Source: Pyrenula massariospora
Lineage: Eukaryota > Ascomycota > Eurotiomycetes > Pyrenulales > Pyrenulaceae
DNA length: 64,000 nt
Assembly (NCBI GenBank): GCA_021030905.1
Contig: JAGFMI010000012.1
Location: 744,001 to 808,000, forward strand
Direction of reading: 5' to 3'
The notes beneath the pieces were generated by a model, which made no database searches, was not told where the DNA came from, and saw only the letters and a list, made by a program, of their open reading frames with translations. The translations under genes and the position numbers were made by a program. Of the stretch, positions 33,505 to 44,484 are shown one piece after another (the first letter of the stretch is position 1; every line of letters starts with the position of its first letter).

Positions 33505-34152
33505 GGTTTGTGCTTTACAGCTACGTGACTATGTACAGTGTCGACTTGTGGGCTTGAGGTGCTGAGTGGGCGAAGGTCAAGATTCACAGTCTACCGCAGA
33601 TTGGTTTGAGATAGGTGCCAATGTGGCAATTGTTCAGGCAACAGTCTAACAATCGCCTGCCGATGCGCATATGCAGATTCCAGCCGAATGTCCAAACCTT
33701 CACACCTCCAGGGAAACCACCGTGCCGGATGACAAAATTTCAAGGTGACGGAGATGGGTGAATTTTGCTCCTATCGCTCTCTCAATTTGTGATCGAACAC
33801 CAACTAGCCAACACTTAGATGGATGCTTGAGCTTGCAAAGTTTGCGCAGGACAGTTGAATATATATGATAGGAGACGGGAAGGTCGCAGACCGGAGAGAT
33901 GGTTGGTTCTTGTAGGTGGTAGCAGGGTAGCTATCGAGTCTGAAGCTTTTGAGGAGTTTGCGAAAGCGCGGCGGGGAAGTTGTGCGCTAAAAAGGCTAGT
34001 CCGTTTCTGGAAAGTGATCTGCTTGTCTCTCGCGCGAGGCTGCAAGGCTCTGATTGGACGAGGCAGGAAGCTCCGACTGGCAAGACATTTTGATACTCGT
34101 GCATACAACGCCTGAGCATTATCAAACACCGGAATTCCATGCCATAAATGTC
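33505..34152. other. Bidirectional promoter region, 0.65 kb
   Basis: Separates the divergent BYE1-like and ZNF830-like genes. A minus-strand open frame of about 100 codons here has no ATG start and is not accepted as a gene. Confidence 0.5.
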
Positions 34153-35037
34153 ATGGCAGACGTGCGTAGCCTCCTACGTAATGAACGAGCTTCTCGCCGC
34201 ATCTCCCACCCTTACGTCTCATACACCAAGTCTGGCCAAATCCGCTGCACCGTGTGCAACCTATTTTTGAAATCTGAAGTGCTATGGGACGGTCATTCTC
34301 GATCCAGGAATCACAGACAGAATGTTCAAGCTGCTCAGAATAATACCGAAACCTCCAACAGTCCAGTAAGCAAGAAGCGGAAGCTAGAAGACGATGAAGA
34401 GGACACACGGAAAAGGTCTAAGGCTATTGAAGGTGTGCCGGAGGGCTTCTTTGATGAAGATGAGGACCAGAGTCACGAACAGGACGATAGTAGTGACGAT
34501 GAGGCTGAACCAGCCCCAGCCACAGTCCAAGAGTCTGAAGAAGGTCAACAAGCAGAGCCTGAACAAACCAAACCACCAGCGCCAAAGCCTCCGGACCCAA
34601 GCGCTCCTTCCATTGACGAGGATGAATGGGCAGCTTTTGAACGTGAGGTAGCGCCTTTGGCACAGGAACGGCCTTTGACAGATCAGTATGCTGCAGCGAC
34701 AATCTCTGCGGCTCCTATGACAGTCGCTGAGGTGGCGGCGCAGGAGACTGCAGCGAAGCGAGCGAAGAGGGAAGAAGAGGCAGAAGATGAGAAGGAAGAC
34801 GAAGAGCGAAGAATGGAGGAGGAGTTTGACATCATGGACGAGATGGAGGAGCGGTTGCGGAAATTGAAGGAGAAGAGAGAAGCGTTGAGGGTGGGTGCGA
34901 AGCCAAGTGATCTTGTTCAGGGTGATGTGCCAGATGGGGATGGCGATGTCAATACAGAGCAAGGCCATTCCGTTGAAGAGAGCGTTCGAGAAAGCACGGA
35001 TGACGAGGCAGACTTCGATGATTGGAGCTTTCAATGA
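34153..35037 (+). CDS. ZNF830/CCDC16-like zinc-finger protein
   Basis: 294 aa from the ATG at 34153, chosen because MADVRSLLRNERASRR is the conserved N-terminus of the family; the frame extends upstream but that part is not conserved. The U1-like C2H2 finger lies at about residues 31-56 (CTVCNLFLKSEVLWDGH, RNH). After it come an acidic middle (DEDEDQ, DDSSDDEAEP), the segment DEDEWAAFEREV, a charged coiled coil (about 200-270) and the family-typical acidic end DEADFDDWSFQ. ZNF830 relatives are nuclear proteins tied to pre-mRNA splicing and genome stability; the fungal role is inferred from homology. Confidence 0.85.
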   Translation: MADVRSLLRNERASRRISHPYVSYTKSGQIRCTVCNLFLKSEVLWDGHSRSRNHRQNVQAAQNNTETSNSPVSKKRKLEDDEEDTRKRSKAIEGVPEGFFDEDEDQSHEQDDSSDDEAEPAPATVQESEEGQQAEPEQTKPPAPKPPDPSAPSIDEDEWAAFEREVAPLAQERPLTDQYAAATISAAPMTVAEVAAQETAAKRAKREEEAEDEKEDEERRMEEEFDIMDEMEERLRKLKEKREALRVGAKPSDLVQGDVPDGDGDVNTEQGHSVEESVRESTDDEADFDDWSFQ

Positions 35038-35123
35038 ACAAAGCTTCCTGGTCTATAAAGTTTAACGCCGACAGGAGGAAATCTATAAAGCGTATGGCCT
35101 CATTTCTGTGCGTGTTATAAGCT

Positions 35124-36395
35124 CTAGTCATACTCGAGTATCTCTGCCGCAACATCCTCGATCTCGAGCACAGCACTTACTTCCCGACAGCCGTCCACGA
35201 TGCCTAAAATCGTCCCTCGCTTAAGGAATGTCAAGCCTCTAGGCTCTGATCTCATTTTCCGAATCCACCCTTCCACCTCTGACAAAGTACTTTTGCCCAG
35301 AACCGATATCCAGTCGGTCTTTTCTATGATGAAGGGCTTGACCTTGTCTGATGTGATTTCTTCGGCCATATCTCGAAGCCCTTCAATCGCTCTCGGTGCA
35401 ATCACCCGAGTTTGGTCCACGCGTACCCAGCCACCTGGAGATCGAACTGCAGTCAGAACGACATCTAACACCTTCAAGCTCACGCCGTTCGCAGGCATTG
35501 CAATCGGAATCAGATCGACAGTCGTCGCTATATCCTCCACCGTTCGAGGTCTGGTCGGAAACTGTTGTCCGATGGCGCCGCCAGGGTGATTGGTCAAAAA
35601 TACATCCTGCGTTTTCCTGTTCAATTGACTGTGCAGCTGCTCTGCTGCGACCAGCGCCAGTGCATCTCCGAGAGCCATGGCTACCGTTGTAGATGTGGTT
35701 GGGGCCGAAAGACCAAAGGACACGCGCTCAGGTTCATGGATCGGGCTGGGTAGAACTAAGCCATCCGGTCTAATGGACAGGAGAGTACACTCGGCGGGAT
35801 CCGCGCATGCCGTCATAACCACGAGAGGAACTTGAGATAAATGCTGTGTCAGCAGCACCAGCTCTGGTGTCCGTCCCGAGAACGTCAGCATTATCACAAC
35901 ATCATTCTGAAAGCGTCAGCGAGTGCTCTTGGATAGTTCAGCGAGGAAGCTCACCGCCTTCACGACTCCTAGATCGCCATGTAAGGCTTCGGTCGGATGG
36001 AGGAAGCAGGAAGTAAGACTCAGACTCGTGAATGTCGCAACGAGCTTCTCAGCAACTTTACCACTCTTTCCCATGCCTACAAAAACCACCTTTCCGCCAT
36101 CGGTGACGGCGCGTATGATGAGTGAAATCGTGTGCATAAAGCTTCTTTGCGCTACTTCGTTGCACTGATAAGTCTCCTCCAAGTGGGTTACCGCCTTGCG
36201 TTGATTCGAGATGATATGAAGAGCTGATGAAATTAAGGAAAAATCTTGCGAGCTGCCGTTCACAACACCAGAGTCGGGAGGCGTGATCGGAAGCGGAGTG
36301 ATCGGATCTTCGATTAATGGGAAAGAAGGCACGGGTAAGGCGGGGGAAATGGGTGTTGCAAGATGATTGGCGTCCGGCCACATGTTGAAACCCAT
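35124..36395 (-). CDS. SIS-domain sugar-phosphate isomerase-like protein (KpsF/GutQ type) with CBS-like tail
   Basis: Two exons, 36395-35955 and 35906-35124, around a 48-nt intron (GTGAGC to TTTCAG, phase 0), giving 407 aa. The SIS domain has GMGKSGKVAEKLVATFTS, the HPTEALHGDLG loop (the His and Glu/Asp positions used by arabinose 5-phosphate isomerases), LTFSGRTPELV and HPGGAIG, all diagnostic of KdsD/KpsF/GutQ proteins. The C-terminal ~120 residues take the place of the tandem CBS domains of bacterial enzymes and look divergent. Fungi lack Kdo synthesis, so the substrate is probably another phosphosugar or ketose phosphate; this is inference. The start is the first ATG after an N-terminal extension lacking Met. 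Confidence 0.85.
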
Positions 36396-38613
36396 ATTCG
36401 CCGAATTGCTCTTCAAAGCATATGTACCAAACAGTCGGAAAGTCAAGCAAAATGCCGAACAATAGAAGCGCCAAGTGTGTCCCGTCTATGCCGATACAAC
36501 GCCAGTAAGCTAGGTGAAGCACAAGTATGAACAATCTCCGGAGAATTCAGCATCACATAATCTGTAATTTCTTCTTCCACATGTCTGAATTTGTAAGGAA
36601 GATCATTTTGGGGGGCCCGGTAGAGGTTAGTAATGGATGGTGGGGGGGGAGGCTGATGGCGAACTTCGGAAGGGTACACCTGTGTGGCCGTGGAGTGAGT
36701 GGGATTTGGGGGGGCTCAGAGCATTACAAAGGGTGGGAGATAGGTGAAGGTTCGAGAGCAAGGCAGCGAATTTAAATGAAATGGGCTCGGGGATAAGATG
36801 GTCTGATATTCGGCTGGTTGGTCTATGGCGCCATCACTCACTAATTAGGGGACCCGACGGCGCGGCTACCGTCTGCAGCAGAGCGTGTCGCCCCTTCTCT
36901 CTCTCCTACGTGTTCCATGTGCCGTGATCTAATTCCAGAAAGAAGCCCAGATACGACGATAGGCACGCCGCCACATGACTGGGCAGATAAAGAGATCCCT
37001 GCTGGATTGCAGCGAGGCACGCGGTGTGCGGCCTGTCTAAGGGCAGAGCTAGGAGAAGCTCGGGATGCTGTGGAGGTGATCGATGATTGTGCGCTTGATG
37101 GGCCTTGGCGCCATGTGCGGAAGATTCTGGTGTTGAAACATCGTTGGCTTTGCCTCTTTCGTGGGGACATGGAACGGTCTTACCGGATACGGACCATCAA
37201 CTGGTCATCGATACCCTATAGCCATATCATCTGCATTCTTATTACTCATCTACAGAACTTCCGAACCTAGATATGAGGGGCTGACTGAAGACGACTTCGC
37301 CCGGGATGGTCTGTCATGGCCAGATCCCGATTGACACTCACTCACCGTACATTGGTCTCTGACCGTAAGGAGCAATCAGTGATAGCATAGGACGATATGC
37401 AGGGACCGAGGCTTTGGGCACTACGAAACTGGGTGATGAGCTGGAGTGTGGGAGGAAGGATTATTGCATGATTTAGACGTTTAGGTACTGTACTCTGAGG
37501 CCCACAAATGTCCAAACGTAATGCCTAAATCTGGGATGCAAACTCCGGGTGGAAGTGGTCTCTTGAAACGTCGCAAAAGGCTTGTTTCCCTCATCTCAAA
37601 TTACGCTGGCCAAAGAAACGCGCTTTCGACGAGGTTAGTATTGGTGGCAGGGAAGAAAAAACAATACAAATTAAGTCCACAACAAACACAGACCTGCCTT
37701 TCCGCAATTAGCCAAGTACAAAGGTGCTTTTGGGCAATGGGAAGAGTTCTGACACAACGCTTTCCAAGACTTGGGGCAACGTCCGCGGCTGTTTGAGGTC
37801 ACAAGTCAAGCCACACCAAAGAATTCGCATGGCTTTGGTCTCCTTGCGAGATCGTCGATCGTCTGCACCACCTCATTCTGGAATGTCAGCCTCTACCTGG
37901 ATGATAGCAAAGCCCTGCATTCGTCCCCTTTCACCTCGCATCTCACTTCGTCTCCCCGCAGCCTGGCTGGACAGAAGTTTTCCGCTTTCCGGGCGTGTTT
38001 ACGATGACGCAATGAAAAAATACAGTCGTTCGTAGACGAAGCAGTCCAAATCTTGAAAGTCTTCAATCAGTATTTTCGCACTTCAAGATGCTTCCGCTGT
38101 AATAGGTAAATACCTTAAGCTCAAGACATTTGATGCCCACGATGGCTCCCCTTGACGTTTTGCGTCGATGGTTTATCTGATAACGGGCGCGTGGCTCGGT
38201 CGGTGGTTCCAGGGCAGGCGACGATCGGCTGCAGGGGCGTTCCGGAGGCTCTGGTTGGGCGGCCGCGATTCTCCGTGTCATCAGCGATCTTGCGAGGCCC
38301 TAAATCAAGGTCAAGCCACCATCACTCCTGAATACCTGCCTACCTACAATCAGTTACTACAGCCTACTTTGGTTACCTCTTCTATCCTAACATACATCGT
38401 TCCCCCTACAATCATTATTTTTGCCTCCCCGGGGGCCAACAAACTTGACGTCGCGCTCTTGAATAGCTCTGCCCCACCGCGCATCGAAGTTCCTTGCATC
38501 TGACGCCACTTAGTCTTTCCAATGGATGCCGCTGTAGGTTGAAAGCATCATCAGATCCCACTAAACCCAGCACCGAGGGTTGCACCTCGAGTACACCATA
38601 ATCGCCTAACGCC
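36396..38613. other. Intergenic, 2.2 kb, divergent promoters
   Basis: Lies between the SIS gene (minus) and the phytochrome gene (plus). No gene recognised: frames of up to ~117 codons exist but show no family or splice logic. The long upstream region would suit a regulated, multi-input promoter for the photoreceptor; I cannot point to specific sites. Confidence 0.5.
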
Positions 38614-41600
38614 ATGCCCGCTGAACCTCCGAAATCGAGTGATGACTTCCTTGCACGTTCAGGTATCCCCGGTAGCCATACGCAAAATGAAGGGGCTTCG
38701 CATCAGGGTGGTTCGGAGCCAGCAGAAAGTGGCACATATCCCAACAGCGTGAGGCTGGCCATGACTCCTCAGACAACATCAGTCAGCATCTTCAAGGGGA
38801 ACAATGCGGAGGGTCTTCAGGAACCGAGGAGTCCCAAGTCGTCTGGTCCTTCGACCGGTCCGCTAAGTCCTGAGGCAGCAGACCGTGTCTTCCCGGTGCG
38901 ATCTGTCGTCTCGGTTGACGTAGCAGCAACTCCTATGCCACAAACGAACCCTGGAACGGGATTTCCCTTTCCTCAAGGTGGTGACGCAGTCTCTTCCCGC
39001 CGGCGAAATACACTACAGCACCGTGGACGACGACCTCCCTCAATTGACAATCAATCCGACAAATCGAGATCCAGCGCTGCCTCACCCCATTCGCGACAAC
39101 AGAATGAAGACTACTCAGCTTACAGAAAAGGTTCGGAAGACTCGGCACAAGTGTTGGATCCCGCAACAATGAACCAGATAATCCGAGACGATGCTTCATC
39201 GATAAGATCTGAAGGCGCTGTGAGCCTTGAGGGTGCAAAATCTCTAACGAGCCGATCTGAATCTCGACCAGGAAGCAAGGCTGGCAGCTTACAGGCTGGA
39301 GGGCTGGTTACCGCCCGATTTAAGCACGTTGTAACGGAGGGCGGTCACGCTGTTGTTACGGGAAGAGACGGAGAGACGCTGCAGAGATGTGAGGACGAGC
39401 CAATCCATATCCCTGGTGCTGTCCAGAGCTTTGGACTCTTGATTGCTTTGAAAGAAACCGATGGAAAGCTCATTGTAAGGGTTGCAAGTGAGAACTCGGC
39501 TACATTAATCGGATTCACCCCGGAGCAACTTTTCAAGCTCAACAGCTTTCTAGACATCTTGACTGATGAACAGGCTGATAATCTCCTTGATCATCTTGAT
39601 TTCATCCGTGACGAGGAGGCGGGCGATCCAGAGGTCAATGGCCCTGAAGTCTTCATGCTCTCAATACGGCCGCCTGGAAAAAGGACACAAAAGCTTTGGT
39701 GTGCGATGCACATCAATCCAAACCAGGCTGATCTAATTATTTGCGAATTTGAGCTGGAGGACGACCAGATGAATCCTTTGGTACCTTCCAGCCAGACTGC
39801 TACCCCCGAGCCACCCGAGGATACATTAGGCAGCAACCCATCGGCAGAAGAGTATGCTGAGAGCACGGTCAATCTAAGCAAGCCGCTGCGAGTTCTTAGG
39901 AGTGCAAGAAAGAAGAAGGGCGAGGCAGCAGCTATGGAGGTGTTCAACATCATGTCACAGGTACAAGAACAACTGGCTAATGCTGAGGATCTGGACAAAT
40001 TTTTAAGAGTTCTGATTGGGGTCGTGAAAGAGCTTAGTGGGTTTCACCGGGTCATGATCTACCAATTCGACAACCTATGGAATGGCCGGGTAGTGGCTGA
40101 GCTACTCGACCCGAGAGCGACGAAAGATCTCTACAAAGGCTTGCATTTCCCGGCCTCAGATATACCACAGCAAGCACGAGACCTTTATAAGATCAACAAG
40201 GTACGACTTTTGTACGATCGAGATCAGGAAACAGCCCGCCTTGTTTGCAGAACCGTGGAAGATCTTGAACACCCCTTGGATCTTACCCATTCCTACCTTC
40301 GCGCAATGTCTCCGATTCACATTAAGTATTTGGCAAACATGGCGGTCAGGGCATCGATGTCGATTTCAATCACAGCCTTCAACCAGTTATGGGGTCTCAT
40401 CTCGTTACACTCCTATGGTCAGCAAGGAATGCGCGTGTCTTTTCCTATCAGAAAGATGTGTCGATTGGTTGGAGATACGGCGTCCCGAAATATTGAACGA
40501 CTCTCGTATGCGTCCCGTCTACAGGCTCGAAAGCTGATCAATACTATGCCGACTGATGCAAACCCTGGAGGATATATTATCGCGTCCTCTGAAGATCTTT
40601 TGAAATTGTTTGACTCAGATGTGGGAGCACTTTCAATTAGGGGCGAGACTAAGATCCTTGGTAAGCCCGAAGGACACTTACAAGAGATTTTGGCAATGTT
40701 GGAATATCTTCGCCTGCGAAAGATCACTGCGGTATTCGCAACGCAAGATGCGGGCTCGGACATGCCTGACCTACGGTACGCGCCTGGCCTCCGCTTCATC
40801 GCCGGATTACTTTTTGTGCCGTTGTCTGCCGGTGGGGCAGACTTCATTGTCTTCTTCAGGAGAGGACAGCTCAGGGAAGTAAAGTGGGCAGGAAATCCAT
40901 ACGAAAAGTTTGTCAAGGAGGGAACTGAAGGCTACCTCGAACCAAGAAAAAGCTTCAAGGTATGGAGTGAGACCATCATTGGCAAATGCCGTGAATGGTC
41001 TTCTGATGAGGTTGAGACTGCTGCCGTGCTTTGCCTTGTGTACGGGAAGTTTATTGAAGTCTGGCGACAAAAGGAGGCTGCTTTGCACAGCAATCAGCTG
41101 ACACGTCTTCTTCTTGCTAACTCAGCTCATGAAGTGCGAACGCCGCTGAATGCAATCATAAATTATTTGGAGATCGCCATGGAAGGCCAACTGGACCATG
41201 AAACACGGGAGAACCTTGCAAGGTCTCATTCTGCATCGAAGTCTTTGATCTACGTCATAAATGACCTCCTGGACTTGACTAAGACAGAGGAAGGTCATAG
41301 CCTTGTAACCGAGGAGGTATTTGATTTGCCAGCTACTTTAAAACTGGCAACCGAACCATTCCATCAAAATGCGGAACGAAAAGGAATTGCCTACCATGTT
41401 GAACAATACGCCGGGCTGCCTCAAAATGTCGTGGGTGATCAGCGCCGTGTGAGGCAAGCGATATCAAACTTGATTGCCAACGCAATTGAGCACACGTCAG
41501 AAGGATCCGTTAAGGTTGATATTTGGTTGTCACAAGACCAACCATCACCAAGCCGCTATGAAATCGAGGTCGCTGTTGAAGATACAGGCCGAGGCATGTT

Positions 41601-43101
41601 GGCTTCAAAAGTGGATGCTCTTTTCCAGGAACTTGAGCAAGTCTCCTTTGACGATTCGGATGATGCATTTATGACTGAGTCAGAACAAGCGAAGATCATC
41701 GATCAGCGGCAGCGGACACTTGGTTTGGGTCTTGCCGTCGTTGCCAGAACTGTTCGCAACATGAATGGGCAACTTCGGGTCAAATCAGAAGAAGGAAAAG
41801 GCTCAAGATTCGTTATAGTCCTAGGTTTCGACGTTCCCAACAAAGACAGCGATGGGAATCTACTGGAAGTCAGAACACCCGATGAAAAGGAGATAAGTCC
41901 TATCGCCGTTTCAACACCAACTGCGCCACACGCAGAAGGAGAAGTCACCTTAGTGCGCCGTTCCGTAGTAAAGCGTCCATCTACATTTGAGATGGCTCGG
42001 CGAGAAAGTACAGAGAGTGTAAAGAGTATCCACAGCGAAAAAAGCTTTAACAGTTGGAAAAGCGCCAAGAGCTCAACCAGCCAAAAAAGCGACGTTGACA
42101 GGCTCATTGATGCCATACAGGAACCACCTCCTACTGCCAAAGATCCAAGCTACACAGAAACTGGTAAAAGGCGGACAAGTCCGGAAAACAAGAGCCGTGA
42201 ATCCAGTCGACCTTCCAGTTCTGGTGGGGCTACTCCGTCGATGCCTCACCGTAAACAACGTGGCTCTATTACCAAGCCCATCCTCAGCAAGATTCCTGGA
42301 GAAGAGAAGATTACAGATTCAGGTATCCCCCTCAAAGCTGTTCGTATACCTGAGGTCGAGACCTCTTCGTTATCGGATATTCCACGCAAAACTCCCAAAG
42401 TCAGCTTCGACACTACAGCCAAAGACGAAACCTCGTCTCCACAAGAATCGGAGAGGAGGTGGCCCGACGCCTCTTCGATGTCGATTTTAGTTGCAGAAGA
42501 CGACCCTCTCAACAGTAAGATTATCAAGAAACGATTGGAAAAGGTCGGCCACAAGGTCTATCTTACCGTTAATGGCGAGGAATGCGCACATACTTACGCA
42601 GAGAGTCCGACGGAGTTTGATGTTGTATTGATGGACCTGCAGATGCCCATTGTTGATGGCTTCTCCTCGACCAAGATGATCCGCTCCTCCGAAAAAACCA
42701 ACCCGAGCTCTCGTGCCTCGCCATGTGCGGAGTTGAACGGTCGCATCCCAATCTTTGCTGTCTCTGCATCGCTTGTAGAGCGAGAAAGAGAAAAATACAT
42801 GGAAAATGGCTTTGATGGTTGGATATTGAAACCAATCGATTTCCGGCGCGTGAACAAGTTTCTTCATGGTATTGTCGATCAGGAAGAGCGTACCGAGTGT
42901 CTGTACCAACAAGGGGAATGGGAGAGAGGAGGCTGGTTTTACCAGCGAGACGACCCGGAAGAAAACGTTTTCGCGGCGAATACAACCCCTGAAGACAAAA
43001 CAGCTTCTATCTTCGAATCACCTCAGCCGAATGCGGGTTTTCAATCTTCCCCTGTGGGCGTTGGTCCGCCACCTTTTGAAGCACCGCCCGTCGATACTTG
43101 A
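38614..43101 (+). CDS. fphA: Fungal phytochrome, hybrid histidine kinase (group VIII)
   Basis: 1495 aa, one exon. Red/far-red photoreceptor with kinase output. Order: disordered N-terminus; PAS domain with C259 in RCEDEPIHIPGAVQ, the biliverdin-attachment position of fungal phytochromes; GAF domain with D516 in the PASDIPQQARDLY motif and H569 in SPIHIKYLANM, both contacting the chromophore; PHY domain; HisKA with phospho-acceptor H839 in SAHEVRTPLNAI; HATPase with N box (SNLIANAIEHT), DTGRGM and GLGLAVV; a linker of ~300 residues rich in Ser; receiver domain with D1341 in VVLMDLQMP and acidic AEDDPLNS. All signature residues are present, so it should be functional. In Aspergillus the homologue controls asexual/sexual balance and stress signalling from cytosol and nucleus. 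Confidence 0.96.
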   Translation: MPAEPPKSSDDFLARSGIPGSHTQNEGASHQGGSEPAESGTYPNSVRLAMTPQTTSVSIFKGNNAEGLQEPRSPKSSGPSTGPLSPEAADRVFPVRSVVSVDVAATPMPQTNPGTGFPFPQGGDAVSSRRRNTLQHRGRRPPSIDNQSDKSRSSAASPHSRQQNEDYSAYRKGSEDSAQVLDPATMNQIIRDDASSIRSEGAVSLEGAKSLTSRSESRPGSKAGSLQAGGLVTARFKHVVTEGGHAVVTGRDGETLQRCEDEPIHIPGAVQSFGLLIALKETDGKLIVRVASENSATLIGFTPEQLFKLNSFLDILTDEQADNLLDHLDFIRDEEAGDPEVNGPEVFMLSIRPPGKRTQKLWCAMHINPNQADLIICEFELEDDQMNPLVPSSQTATPEPPEDTLGSNPSAEEYAESTVNLSKPLRVLRSARKKKGEAAAMEVFNIMSQVQEQLANAEDLDKFLRVLIGVVKELSGFHRVMIYQFDNLWNGRVVAELLDPRATKDLYKGLHFPASDIPQQARDLYKINKVRLLYDRDQETARLVCRTVEDLEHPLDLTHSYLRAMSPIHIKYLANMAVRASMSISITAFNQLWGLISLHSYGQQGMRVSFPIRKMCRLVGDTASRNIERLSYASRLQARKLINTMPTDANPGGYIIASSEDLLKLFDSDVGALSIRGETKILGKPEGHLQEILAMLEYLRLRKITAVFATQDAGSDMPDLRYAPGLRFIAGLLFVPLSAGGADFIVFFRRGQLREVKWAGNPYEKFVKEGTEGYLEPRKSFKVWSETIIGKCREWSSDEVETAAVLCLVYGKFIEVWRQKEAALHSNQLTRLLLANSAHEVRTPLNAIINYLEIAMEGQLDHETRENLARSHSASKSLIYVINDLLDLTKTEEGHSLVTEEVFDLPATLKLATEPFHQNAERKGIAYHVEQYAGLPQNVVGDQRRVRQAISNLIANAIEHTSEGSVKVDIWLSQDQPSPSRYEIEVAVEDTGRGMLASKVDALFQELEQVSFDDSDDAFMTESEQAKIIDQRQRTLGLGLAVVARTVRNMNGQLRVKSEEGKGSRFVIVLGFDVPNKDSDGNLLEVRTPDEKEISPIAVSTPTAPHAEGEVTLVRRSVVKRPSTFEMARRESTESVKSIHSEKSFNSWKSAKSSTSQKSDVDRLIDAIQEPPPTAKDPSYTETGKRRTSPENKSRESSRPSSSGGATPSMPHRKQRGSITKPILSKIPGEEKITDSGIPLKAVRIPEVETSSLSDIPRKTPKVSFDTTAKDETSSPQESERRWPDASSMSILVAEDDPLNSKIIKKRLEKVGHKVYLTVNGEECAHTYAESPTEFDVVLMDLQMPIVDGFSSTKMIRSSEKTNPSSRASPCAELNGRIPIFAVSASLVEREREKYMENGFDGWILKPIDFRRVNKFLHGIVDQEERTECLYQQGEWERGGWFYQRDDPEENVFAANTTPEDKTASIFESPQPNAGFQSSPVGVGPPPFEAPPVDT

Positions 43102-44484
43102 GTTACCAGAGCCTAACGGATTGCACACTTTAGACCTATGGCTGCTTTTGCGCTCCGAGACACCACACCCAATCTTTTCATTCGAATCTCTCGAAGGCTT
43201 TGAGACTATTCACCATGGCATTACCGATTCATCTAGCGACGGCGTCGGCGGCCTTTCGATCTCGCATTCTCTTCCTTGACATCACAGCGTCCCTTCAAAT
43301 CATGTTTGGCGGCTCCTCAACGTTCCATCTTACCCAATAACCTATTCAAAGCTCCAGAGACCCGTTCCTGACAACACGGGACCGTGCGTTTTCGTTCCGC
43401 CTTTTTTCTTAACCTCACTTCACACCGCATACACACTCCACGCCTCTTCAGTTTGAGACTCCATCATCCGCTCCCCGCACATTGTCAGGTTCCTTTGATA
43501 TGCCGCATTATTTGTTGACCACGGCCTGGAGTTGGTGGCGCGCGGACATCAAAACATATCAACGGGGGTTTTTTTTACGCTTTAACGTACATCCGGGGAT
43601 AACGGGGGTTTTTTCGCTATAGAAATGAGCATGTTTTCCCTTTCAAGCAGGGCCTGGCGTTTTGTTGGGAGGGATTCGTCGTGTTTGGGGCTGCAATACT
43701 GTCCGGTTTTTACTTTGTTCGACTGAGGGCCCATCGAGACGAGTATCACTAGGCTCTAAGTGGAAAATTTGCACGTCGGTGTATACCTACCTAGATAGGT
43801 ACCTGCTGCCTCTAAAGAGTGTTTTCTAAAAATTGCATACTTTTTATGTGTAGACGTGTCTCGTGCTCGTGCCCGCTGCTCAGGGGTATACGTATATGTA
43901 TATACGTAACCATCACCTCTACCCGTCGCATCCCCTCCCATCATCAACCTAGCCATCTACCTACCTACCTATCTACCGCAAAACCGCGATATAAGCATCA
44001 AGCGCGTCGTCCCATCGGACGCTTCTCTCACAGGCTAAATGGGCTCGGTCCCAGTTGCCAGCGACCTCCTTTAGATCTTGAAATACGTCTGCGAGGAGTT
44101 TGATTTTGTCTTGAAAGTTGGCAGTTGCTTATACCGACATTTTGCTGTATCGTCTTCACCTGGCTCTCGTAGACACGCCATCCGTCAAGTAGGCCTTGTG
44201 TCTTGGTTTGCCCTCTGCATGTTGATTACATGTGTGCGTCTATGCGCGACGATACCGTTTGCCGCGCGTGTGTTCGCTTTCGTCGTTCGTATGCTGTGCC
44301 ATACCCTCGCCGTATCGAGCTGTTGTTCGTTGGGCTCCGGAGGAGTTGTTGTTTTTTTTTTGGCAGCTTCGCTGCGGAAGATATGGGTCGACAACTTTGA
44401 GTGTTATAGATATTCCGATTTAAGATTCTATTTGTATGATACAGAATCGCTTTTTAGTACTGTAGTCCTACCTATCTATCTCCC
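43102..44484. other. Intergenic, 1.4 kb, between convergent genes
   Basis: 3' regions of the phytochrome and GT69 genes. Contains a 14-bp direct repeat ending in a T run (43561 and 43601), a short AT-rich inverted repeat at 43889-43908, and CTAC-rich simple sequence near 43960-43976 and 44465-44495. No gene recognised. Confidence 0.5.
43561..43614. repeat. Direct repeat AACGGGGGTTTTTT, two copies
   Basis: Copies at 43561-43574 (within a longer T run) and 43601-43614, 40 bp apart. In the downstream region of the phytochrome gene; function unknown. Confidence 0.75.

Noticed and set aside
33815-34129. Minus-strand frame resembling a basic presequence
   Set aside because: Starts with GTG, has no internal Met and overlaps the likely promoter of two divergent genes.
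36396-36446. N-terminal extension of the SIS protein
   Set aside because: It begins with TTG and contains no ATG; translation should start at 36395.
36917-37270. 117-codon plus-strand frame between the SIS and phytochrome genes
   Set aside because: No family signal, no splice partners, ordinary length for random open DNA.
43889-43908. AT-rich inverted repeat with 8-bp arms
   Set aside because: Short alternating AT/CG sequence; expected by chance in simple DNA.
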